This document shows positions 25,346 through 34,640 of a DNA stretch of 64,000 nucleotides, piece by piece. This DNA comes from Punica granatum. Taxonomy: Eukaryota > Streptophyta > Magnoliopsida > Myrtales > Lythraceae. Positions within the stretch are counted from its first letter, which is position 1. Every line of letters starts with the position of its first letter. The translations under genes were made by a program, and so were the position numbers. The stretch spans positions 14,145,001 through 14,209,000 of the forward strand of contig NC_045127.1 in the NCBI RefSeq assembly GCF_007655135.1, in the 5' to 3' direction. The notes below the pieces were generated by a model that saw nothing but the letters and a program-made list of their open reading frames with translations, was not told the DNA's origin and did no database searches.

Positions 25346-26969
25346 ACCCTTCTAATCGATTAGATACATGTTTTGTGTCTAATTTTGGTGATTGGTTGTG
25401 ATTTATTAAAATGTTTGATAAATCGGTATCGAATCGGACATGAAGAATTGTTTTTCCGTGACCGGCCCAAGACAATCCAATAGGATTGGTTTTCTCGGCT
25501 GAACCACAATTGCTGCTCAGTAGCCGAGGAAAGTCCTCGATCAAAGCTGGGCATAACGATGGTTTCGGCTGCTGTTTCGGGCAATTGTTGCCTGATTAGT
25601 GGCTCTTTGTCTCAAGTGGAGAATAGCTTCCACAAGTGGCTGCTGAATTGGTTCTGTGGCTGCTGAATTGGTTACGTGCTGCTAGTTGTTGAACAAGGAT
25701 GGCAACGTGGCTGCTCCTTGATTGGCTGCTTTCGTGGCTGGTTGAGACAAATCGATCGTCGCCCGAGATTGCTAAAGATCGGCTGCAACTAACCAGAATT
25801 TTTTCTGGGTGATTGAAGGTCAATCGCGGTTGGTTCCGGGCTGCTAAGCATCTCGGCTATGTTGGTTGAGGTGGGTTAATTGCCCCAGGCCGACCGTAAT
25901 CAAGTAATGGGCATTTTCGATAATTTTGGAAATTAGATTTCTGAAACAATTAATTACCAAAATTGTTTTCGTAAAATTTGATTTTATAGAAATTGGATAT
26001 TTGATAGCCTATTCTAATGAGCTTAGAAATTTGATATTTGATATCAAAAAGGAATTTTGAAAATACACTAGATATATGATATCTTGTATAATTTTAAAAA
26101 AATTGGAAATTTCCTAATATGTGATATTTGGATATTTTGTAAAGTGTTACAAAATTAGCACGAAATTTATTTCCTTTTTCGCTATTAGTTTCCTTTATAA
26201 ATTTCGAGCATAGTGTGTGATTATGGACTTTTGGAAATATTTTCTTAATTCTTGTGGCTCTAGGATTAGGCTAATAGTAAATCCATGATCATGCTTTTAT
26301 CGATTCCGAATACATATTTATGCATGTGATGTGTGAATACGGATAATGTGCAAAGTGAAATCGAATAGTAATTAGGTCACCTTAAATAAAATCTTCCAAA
26401 TTAAAATATTAAGTTGAGAATGGAATGAGGTTGCGAACCTCTGTCATGGCTCTCCACCAAAGCATTCTCCAGAGAGTTTTAATTTGTTTCGTTGTTTGTC
26501 GTGGACACACGGGGGCATGAGACAGACTAAGAGATCTTTTTGCATGAATATTAAAATATGTGATGTTTTAGATTGTCAGTTGCCAATAACGGCAGGCACC
26601 TGAGGTAGCTGATATCTAGGGTTTGGTGGGTTAGACTTAACTATGTATAATGGACCAATAACGGCAGGCACCTGAGGTCCAGAGTACTAGGAGCCGAATT
26701 GATTGAGCCGTAAATAGAGATGTACTGAACAAGGAGTTGTTCACTTGTAGAATGCTTGTTTTCCAATAATGGCGGGTACCTGAGGGAATTAATATTCTAT
26801 GAGAATTCAATCACCCGCTAGGAATCTTTCCCGATTAGGATTTCCGTTGCCTATTTTGGAAGTGTAGGATTTGAAAAGATAGTGGGAGACCATTTTGATT
26901 GAAAGTCCATGGTCATTATGGTTATATATACATAAATTCATTAATTTAATCTTGTTATTTTATGCAGTC
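25346..26969 (+). other. Untranslated leader of the copia element
   Basis: About 1.6 kb between PBS and gag without a convincing ORF. It contains a direct duplication of ggctgctgaattggtt (near 25638 and 25658) and three copies of a 23 bp motif starting ccaataacggcaggc at 26583, 26655 and 26763. Long leaders are known in BARE/Angela-type elements, where they carry packaging and dimerisation signals. That role here is inference. Confidence 0.7.
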
Positions 26970-27077
26970 ATGATAAGTATGAAATCTATGAATCCTCTCT
27001 CGTGCATACTGAATGATAATAGACTCACTGGGCCTAACTTTTCGGACTAGCTCCGTAACCTGAACATTGTCCTAAAC

Positions 27078-29084
27078 ATGGAGGCTCTGGGATATATCCT
27101 GGAGACTCAGGAGATTGAACTCCCTGGCAGGGATGCTACGAGTGATCAGCAGGACACATATGATCAGTGGTCTGTTGATGACACGAAGGTCCGCTGCTAT
27201 ATGCTTGCTTCCATGAGCAATGAGTTGCAGAAGCAGCATGAGAACATGAAGAGTTCTCGTGAGATCTTGAAGAATCTCAGGGTGCTATATGGGGAGAATA
27301 GCAGGACCGCACGATATGAGATATCGAAGGAATTGTTCCGTGCGAGAATGCAGGAGGGAACTGAAATCACAGCTCATGTGCAGAAGATGATCAGGCTGAT
27401 TCAACAGCTTGAGAAACTTGAGTTCCAGATGGACAAAGAACTCCATGTGGATTTAGTTCTTCAGTCTCTCCCAGATTCTTTCTCAGGGTTCATTGTGAAC
27501 TTTCACATGAACAAGTTATCATGTTCGTTGTCTGAGCTGCTGAACATGTTGGTCACTGCACAGAATGCTATGAACAACAAAAGGAAGGATAAGGAAGTCG
27601 TTCTTGTGGCTGGTACTTCTTCCGATAAGACTGGGAAGAAGAATAAGAAGTCCAAGAAAGGCTCTGTTCCTCAGCAGTCAGCAGGGGTGTCCAAGAATAA
27701 GGGCAAGGCAACGGTTGTTGCGGATAAGGGAACTTGTTTCCACTGCGGCAAGGATGGACATTGGAAGAGGAACTGTCAGCAGTACCTCGCCTCGTTGAAG
27801 GCAAATAAGGGAAAGAAACCTTTAGAAGGTATGTCTATCTCTTGTTATGTTAGTTCCAATAGTTCATATAGCTCATCTACAGCTTGGGTTCTTGATACTG
27901 GTGCAAGCTCACACGTTTGTACCTCTATGCAGGGGCTGGCAAGCAGTAGGGTCCTTGGAAGGAATGAAGTCTGCTTAAAGATCGGCAATGGAGCAAGTGT
28001 TGCGGCCAAAGCTGTGGGGTCGACTTCATTACATATGGATGGACATGTTTTATTTCTAGATCGTGTTTTAGTTTTACCAAACACCTATCGGAACATTATT
28101 TCTGTTTCTAGTTTGACTAGGAGTGGATACTTGTTTGATTTCAGACATGATGTTTGCAACATTTATTATGGTAATAAAGTTATTGGCGTTGGTTATTTAC
28201 ACGATGGCCTTTATTATCTTAGAGCTAGAAATGAAACGATTCCGAACACGATTGAGATCAACACCGTATCCGAATCTATTCCAAGTCTAAAGCAACTTTG
28301 GCACCTTAGACTAGGGCATGTTGCAGATGATAGGATAAGTAAGTTGGAGAAGATGGGACTTATAGTTCCATTGGGTTCTGAACCCAATTCAACTTGCGAG
28401 TCTTGTCTTAAAGGCAAGATGACTAGGACTCCATTTGTGGGACAAATGGAGAAGGCTAAGGAAGTTTTAGAACTCATACATAGTGATGTGTGTGGTCCAT
28501 TTAGTGAAGTGGCTAGGGGTGGACATTCCTACTTCATCACCTTTACTGATGATTATTCTCGTTTTGGGTATGTTTATCTTATGAAGTATAAACACGAATC
28601 CTTTGAAAAGTTCAAGGAATTCAAGGCTGAAGTAGAGAAGCAGAAAGGAAAAAGCATCAAGACTCTTCGATCTGATCGAGGAGGAGAGTACATGAGTACT
28701 GAGTTTGGTGACTTCCTGAAGGAACACGGTATTGTTTCTCAATTTACTCCACCAGGAACACCACAGTTGAATGGAGTTTCTGAAAGGAGGAACCGTACCC
28801 TGTTGGACATGGTTCGGTCGATGATGAGCTACACAGATCTCCCTATTTCGATGTGGAGATATGCGCTGCAGACCACGTGTTATTTGCTTAACAGGATTCC
28901 AAGCAAGTCGGTCTCTACCACTCCATATGAGATGTGGAATGGTAGGACACCTAGTCTTAAGCACGTTAAGATTTGGGGTTGTCCTGCATTCGTCAAGAAG
29001 CAGAAGACTGATAAGTTGGAAACTCGGTCCGAGAAAGGCAGATTTGTTGGTTATCCAAGTGATAGCCTTGGATACTATTTTTAG
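27078..29084 (+). pseudogene. Copia gag, protease and integrase segment
   Basis: The longest open piece, 668 codons from an internal ATG. Residues 1-170 are the gag (UBN2-type) region. A basic linker (about 173-215) follows, then a CCHC zinc knuckle (CFHCGKDGHWKRNC, residues 220-233). The aspartic protease motif DTGAS has its catalytic Asp at residue 273. The pre-integrase HHCC finger includes LWHLRLGH and CESCLKGK. The integrase core triad is D470, D533 and E569, the last two separated by 35 residues as in retroviral-type integrases. The real gag start is upstream at 26970 but is cut off by the TAG at 27048. The segment stops where pol should continue into RT. Confidence 0.95.
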
Positions 29085-29159
29085 TTCCCTACTGAGCAAA
29101 GGGTTGTTATTAGTAGAGATGCGATCTTTTTGGAGAAACAGTTTGTCTAGGAAGGTGGC

Positions 29160-29861
29160 ATGGGAAGGCAGATAGTACTTGATGAGGCGTCATCAGTACC
29201 ACAAACCGATCAGATGCCCATTTCGATGGACATTGATAAACCAGTTGAGACATCTATTCAGATTGAGAATGTCACAGAACCTCGAAGGTCTGGTAGGGTA
29301 ATTCATACTCCCGCGAGATACCTTAATCTCCATGAGAACGTACAAGAGTTGTTCGTTCATGGAGATAATGATCATAGGGATGATCCTACCACTTATGAGG
29401 AAGCTATATCAGATATAGATTCTTCTAAATGGCTAGAGGCCATGAAGTCCGAGATGGACTCCATGAGCAAGAACCAAGTCTGGGATCTTGTTGACCCTTC
29501 TGAAGGTATAGTACCTATAGGGAACAAATGGATTTTCAAGAGGAAGATTGGTGCTGATGGAAAGGTAGAGACCTATAAAGCTAGGCTAGTGGCGAAGGGT
29601 TATCGCCAGAAGCAGGGAGTCGACTATGAGGAGACTTTCTCGCCTGTAGCCATGCTACAGTCTATCAGAATAATGCTAGCAATTGCTGCGCACTATGATT
29701 ATGAGGTTTGGCAAATGGATGTCAAGACCGCCTTCCTCAACGGATACATTGAGGAAGACATATTCATGGACCAACCCAAGGGTTTTGAATCCAAGGATAA
29801 GTTCAAGGTGTGCAAGCTTAAGAGATCCATTTATGGTCTTAAGCAGGCTTCGAGGAGATGA
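29160..29861 (+). pseudogene. Copia reverse transcriptase, N-terminal part
   Basis: 233 codons in the same frame as the preceding segment, separated from it only by the two TAG codons at 29082 and 29148. It carries WLEAMKSEMDSM, KWIFKRKIGADGKVETYKAR, the catalytic-Asp motif QMDVKTAFLNG and IYGLKQASR, all typical of Ty1/copia RT (RVT_2). The segment ends at TGA 29859 in a position normally occupied by tryptophan. The internal Met start is only the first ATG after the stops, not a true initiation site. Confidence 0.95.
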
Positions 29862-30189
29862 AATCGACGTTTTGATGAGGACGTAAAGTCTTTTGGCTTC
29901 ATCAAAAACGAAGATGAACCATGTGTGTATAAGAAGGCTAGTGGGAGCATGATTGCCTTTCTTGTATTATACGTGGATGACATTCTGCTGATAGGTAATG
30001 ATATTAGTATGCTCACTTCTGTAAAGGTCTGGTTGACTAATACTTTCTCCATGAAGGATTTGGGTGAAACGACCTATATACTAGGTATTCGGATCTATAG
30101 AGATAGACCGAAAAGATTGATAGATCTATCCCAAGCTCTATATCTGGATAAGGTGTTGAAGAGGTTCAACATGCAAATTCTAGAAGAGG
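29862..30189 (+). pseudogene. Copia reverse transcriptase, catalytic YVDD part
   Basis: The same frame continues after the TGA with RRFDEDVKSFGF and the polymerase motif YVDD (29970-29981, within LYVDDILLIGNDI), then MKDLGETTYILGI. It runs out of frame after NMQ near 30170, where a one-base deletion shifts the rest of pol. Confidence 0.93.
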
Positions 30190-30955
30190 ATTGCTCCCTG
30201 TGAGACACGGTATCCATCTCTCTAAAGCGATGTCTCTTAAGACTCCCGAGGAGAGAGAGAAGATGGCACAGGTGCCTTATGCTTCGGCTATTGGTAGCCT
30301 GATGTATGCTATGCTGTGTACAAGGCCGGATATTGCGTATGCTGTTAGTATGACTAGCAAGTATCAATCCAACCCAGGACTTGATCATTGGACTGCTGTC
30401 AAGAACATCCTTAAGTACTTGAGAAGAACTAAGGATATGGTTCTGGTATATGGAGGAGGTGAGTTGAGACTAGACGGGTTTACAGATTCTGATTTTCAAT
30501 CAGATGTGGATGATAGAAAGTCTATCTCCGGTTATATATTCACCTGTAATGAAGGTGCAGTTAGCTGGAAGAGTTCTAAGCAAGAGACGACTGCATATTC
30601 CACTACAGAGGCTGAGTATATTGCTGCATCTGATGCAGCGAAGGAGGCAGTTTGGATTCGGAAGTTTGTGACTGAACTCGGTATTGTTCACTCCATATCG
30701 TCACCAGTAGAGCTGTACTGTGATAATACTGGAGCGATTGCTCAGGCAAAGGAACCGAAGTCACATCAGAAGTCCAAACACATTGAGAGGAGATATCATA
30801 TTATCAGGGAGATTATCGGGAGAGGCGATATAGCTGTGCAGAAAGTAGTTTCAGCAGATAATGTCGTTGATCCACTCACGAAGGCCATGACGCAGCAGCA
30901 GCTAGAGAAACATCTTGAGAAGATGGGTCTTAGATACTGTACTGAGTGGCTCTAG
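30177..30955 (+). pseudogene. Copia pol C-terminus: RT thumb and RNase H
   Basis: This reads in the +2 frame relative to upstream pol. It starts just after the frameshift and is open to the stop at 30953-30955. It contains YASAIGSLMYAMLCTRPDIA (RT end) and RNase H catalytic regions: the first Asp in DGFTDSDFQSD, the Glu in STTEAEYIA and the Asp in ELYCDNTGAI, then a KHIERRYHIIRE helix. This part is otherwise undamaged. The stop lies 14 bases before the 3' LTR, a normal copia layout. Confidence 0.95.
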
Positions 30956-30958
30956 TGC

Positions 30959-30969
30959 AAGTGGGAGAT
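30959..30969 (+). other. Copia polypurine tract
   Basis: aagtgggagat directly precedes the 3' LTR start. This is the standard plus-strand primer region of plant copia elements. Confidence 0.9.
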
Positions 30970-32852
30970 TGTTAGTGATATGCCTTAGAGCTTGATTTAT
31001 GTATTTGAATAATTCCTTTTATGGTAATAATGTTTATTCTATTATTCGTATATTGTCTATGTTTATTAGAATAAAGTCCTTAAGATATTTTGAATGCTTC
31101 ATTCTTAAGAGTCAAGAATATGAGTGACGAAGTAATTCGGTAAGAATATCTTTAAACTGTTCACGATCGTAGGAGACTTAACTGGACATTATTTCTCCAG
31201 ATAGATCGTTACCTCTGTCTGTTTTCATGATTAGTATACAGATACTAATGAAGATGGAGTAGTGAGTCTCATGCTATTTGATAACTGTTATCATGACAGA
31301 TATGTGGATACTTATATGATAAGTAGTCGAACGTGACGTGCAGATAACATTCATACGGTAATTTACTAATGTCAATGAATGTTATCTGGATCGTATTAGT
31401 GCATATAGTCCTTAGACCTGAGATGGAACGCTATCTCAAGTATAGGTAATTGAGATTTGCTACTGCTAATGTATTTGTGCTTAGCGTGAATATTCGGCAG
31501 ATAGTGGTCCTAGTTAGTTATACTTGGAGTTAGGTGTCTGATCAAGACGGGATTCACTAACCTGAGTAATTAGGGAAAATGTCCTATGGATATGAGTTTT
31601 ATTTTGGATCGAGAAATCCTCGGCCGGGGTAGATAGACTTGAATAGAAAAGAGTTTATGTTCAAGTGCTACAGATCTAAGAATGAAATTAGAGAGTCCGT
31701 ATGATCGGCTTTAGAGTTTGGCATTTACCGTAACTCTGGCTAGATTAGGATCTTGTAGTGAAAGGATTCAGTGCATGGTATATACGATTAGAGGTTCATC
31801 AGAATGTTCCAATTATATATTCGTCATCTTTTGGATTGTCACGATATGCTGCTAGGTTCACTCGTGAACTTTGGGAACCAAGGGCATTTTGGGAATTATG
31901 CTTTCGGTTACAGAAAGAGTTTCTGGTAGTATCAAATGAGTTGATACTATAATCCCATTACCATTTGATGATGAACCTAGTTAGTCACACACATTGAGCG
32001 TGTCTAAACCGAAAAAAGAATTAATTCTAATTAAGGATGTTAATTAGAAATTAATTATCGAACGAGGCTTGCAATGTGGTTGTAAGGGTGCTAGCACATC
32101 CTGAAACCGAGTTCAATATCAAGGATAAATATATTAAGGAAATAATATAGTTTCCTTATTTGGAAAGTTTCTGTAAATAGATTGTCTATTGATAGAAACT
32201 CGTGTCAATGACTTATTTAATCTTTCTTTCTAACTATAAGGGTAAGTCATTGGATGACTTAAATTGTGAGGACTCATTTGTGATTTATTAATTAATTCGG
32301 ATTAATTAATAATTGTATTTTAGTCCCTAGGGTAAGAATATATATAGATATGTTCTTACAGTTAACCCTAGAGGTTAATTGATCGAAAACCCTAATATTA
32401 GAAAGAGAGGAAGAGGAGAGACAGCTGAACAATTGTTGTCGTGAACTCCCAAGGCTGATCGGAGCTCTTCTCGGATCCGATTCGGCGTTTCGGTGTTGTC
32501 CTTGGCGTCCTTGAAGAGATCCTTTCATTCCATGAGGATTCCGTTGGAGATCAGTGACCTAGATCGGAGTGTACAGGTCGAGAGGAGTCTAATCTCGGTG
32601 GAGACGTGCTCGTGTGGACGAGCTAGAGGCCGGACACTTGGACGGCTAATTTGATCGACTCGAATCAATAAGGTTAGTGAAAAGTTCGTAACTTTTCTTA
32701 TGGATTCATTGTGTGATGTTATCTATTCGTTTAGAAGGTGATTCTTATGTCAAGATATGATCTTGAAGTTTTTGATTAAACGAGCACGCGATAAAAATTT
32801 GATTTTTACCGTAATTAAACTTTCCGCTGCGCACGTGCTCGGTTTTCTAATA
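30970..32852 (+). repeat. 3' LTR of the copia element
   Basis: Same length as the 5' LTR. It begins TGTTAGTGATATG but ends TTTTCTAATA, with terminal CA changed to TA. The gaaat target-site duplication follows directly. Confidence 0.97.
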
Positions 32853-33132
32853 GAAATTGCCAATATATTAAGCCTCATAGGCTTCATTTATAATCACAAA
32901 AATGATTTTTCTAATTACCACTTCATAAATATAATTAAAACTTGATATATTACAATTTATATATTATAATATATAAAAGTTAAAAAGTACTCATGTGACG
33001 TCGACCTTTGAAAACCCTTATTTCATGGTTAATGGTCCCCGGAATTGTTCGAAGAACTGAATTCTTGAAAAAAGATTCGTGTATTTGTCTATTTTTATCT
33101 CATCTTCCTAGTTGATTGTATAAATTTGGTCA

Positions 33133-33318
33133 ACTAACATGAGTTGGTTCAAATAGTTCGGTATTTGTTCCACCCAAATAAGATCTTAGGTTAGAGCCTT
33201 GTAAAATGAAGAAAATCGACGTTAGGAGAGTTTTATCTCTTGATGGGATAATCTTACTTGAACTGAATTAGTCAAGATCCATTGAATTTCTAAATATCAG
33301 ATTGCATATAAAAAAATG
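33133..33318 (+). mobile_element. tRNA-derived SINE, family A, copy 3
   Basis: Flanked by aatttggtca (33123-33132) and aatttgatca (33319-33328), a 10 bp target-site duplication with one mismatch. It shares actaacatgagttgg, cccaaataagatctta, the gagttttatctc block and an A-rich 3' end with copies 1 and 2. Box B is decayed (ggttagagcct). Confidence 0.85.
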
Positions 33319-33439
33319 AATTTGATCATTTTTTAATTGGACTAAAATCAACTAATTATCTCTAATTAGTCCAAATTATTTGTACAAATTAAGATCCTTT
33401 CTTGAAAAATAAAAAATATTACTCAAGAAATTGAAAAGG

Positions 33440-34335
33440 CATCCGGGCTTGGGTGAAGAACCAAGCGGGAAGCGGAAGCTGTCGTTTAAGGGGTTGTCAT
33501 GGGTCAGCAGGCTCAAGATGTGCTGGTGGAGGAGAAAGACCAGTTGAGGCAAGCATATGAGGATGAACTGGAGAAGGAATTTGTAGTAGAGAATGCGATA
33601 GACGCTAAACACCGATCTCTGTCCAGAGATATTCTTCTCACTAAGGAACAAATCCGTCAAGGTCGGGCTACGTGAGGGGTTTTTACCTCAAATGGCTCAT
33701 GATTTACCCATTTTATCAAATCTATTATATGTTTTTTTTGTCAGATATATCTCATAATTTACTTTTTGCATCAAATTTATCCGGCGTTATCTTTTCTGTC
33801 GATATTTAACGGTCATGCTGAGGTGGCACGTGAAGCGATAGTGGGCCCACTTGCCATGTGGACGCCATGTCAGTACGGTCGTTAGATGTCGACGGAAAAG
33901 ATAACTGCGTGATAGATTTGAAGCAAAATATAAATCATGAAATATAACTGACAAAAAAAAAGTATATGATAAATTTAATAAAACGCGTAAATCATTAGCT
34001 ATTTTAGGTAAAAATTCTGGCTCCGTAGTCGAGTTACCTGATTATCTAAGTCCTGGGATGAAAGGTGGGGTATATGCATCTCCGACGGATATTGATTCAA
34101 CTGGGGAAGCCGTACGGGAATTTCAAACTAATCAGTTCAGGACGTGATTTTTTTTCCATTCTCAAATTCAGTACAGAAGTGGATAGAGAGGTGGTATATG
34201 GGGATGGCCCTTGACGATACTCGGCCATTACCTGTCGATCCGTCCATGGGTTCCCAATTGTTTCCCCCCACAGGCTACTATTGATAGAGCGGCTATTTGG
34301 GTGAGAATCCCATAATTCCCCATGGAACATTATAG
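33440..34335 (+). pseudogene. LINE ORF1-like (DUF4283) relic, split by a MITE
   Basis: In one frame at 34196-34312 the translation reads GWPLTILGHYLSIRPW and then ATIDRAAIWVRIP before a TAA at 34313, followed by FPMEHY. This is the conserved DUF4283 segment of plant L1-type LINE ORF1 proteins. Upstream at 33500-33672 a charged, glutamate-rich reading (VLVEEKDQLRQAYEDELEKE) may be another part of the same relic, in a different frame. A 335 bp MITE interrupts it at about 33680-34014. The assignment of the downstream part is good. The link to the upstream part is inference. Confidence 0.6.
33680..34014. mobile_element. Mutator-like MITE, about 335 bp
   Basis: Terminal inverted repeats of about 140 bp. 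The left (tttttacctcaaatggctca, tgatttac, ttttgtcag, atcttttctgtcga) matches the reverse complement of the right (tttttacctaaaatagct, tgatttac, ttttgtcag, atcttttccgtcga). No coding capacity. Target-site duplication not resolved. Confidence 0.75.
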
Positions 34336-34336
34336 G

Positions 34337-34640
34337 AATTCTTTAACGAAGAATAATTAAAATAATTATTTGAGTGATGAGTATCAAATTTCTAATTTCA
34401 TGCACATGAACGAGAAAATTTTAGGTGATTTTAGCTCAAATGACGTGATGAGAAAAAATTAATAAAAATTCTTTGAATAATATTTATGATAATTATCTGA
34501 ATGATTAACTTCAAATCCATAATTTCCTGCACATAAACAAAAATTTTTTTAATAATTTTAACTCAAATGAGCGTGATATGAAAGAATTAATAAAAATTCT
34601 TTAAAAAATATTTATGATAATTATTCGAATAATTAACACA
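34337..34640. repeat. Tandem repeat, period about 128-130 bp
   Basis: Units start at 34337, 34467 and 34595 with aattcttt and share aataatt, tatttgatga/tatctgaatga, ttcatgcacat/ttcctgcacat, actcaaatga and aaaaattaataaa. The third unit is partial and runs into the GC-richer segment. Confidence 0.8.

Larger units (their letters stand above)
26970..30955 (+). pseudogene. Copia gag-pol, four nonsense codons and one frameshift
   Basis: One reading frame (start ATG 26970) runs from gag to reverse transcriptase and is broken by TAG at 27048-27050, TAG at 29082-29084, TAG at 29148-29150 and TGA at 29859-29861. A one-base loss in an A-run near 30170-30176 then moves the remainder into another frame, which stays open to the final TAG at 30953-30955. 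At least two stops fall where copia proteins usually have tryptophan (TGG to TAG or TGA), and the third TAG could come from CAG. All of these fit C-to-T deamination of methylated plant DNA. Domain order is gag, CCHC knuckle, protease, integrase, RT, RNase H. Confidence 0.95.
23449..32852 (+). mobile_element. Complete Ty1/copia LTR retrotransposon, coding region broken
   Basis: A 9,404 bp element with two 1,883 bp LTRs, flanked by the 5 bp target-site duplication gaaat (23444-23448 and 32853-32857). The internal order is PBS, long leader, gag, protease, integrase, reverse transcriptase, RNase H and PPT. Integrase ahead of RT identifies Ty1/copia. Long LTRs and the leader resemble the Angela/Tork group (inference). 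The gag-pol frame carries four stop codons and one frameshift, so movement now would need proteins from a relative. My hand alignment of the LTRs found about 46 substitutions and 2 one-base indels (about 2.5%). At a commonly used rate of 1.3e-8 substitutions per site per year this implies insertion about 1 million years ago. Confidence 0.97.

Noticed and set aside
28467..29099. 210-codon minus-strand ORF
   Set aside because: Antisense shadow of the copia integrase region, with no domain of its own.
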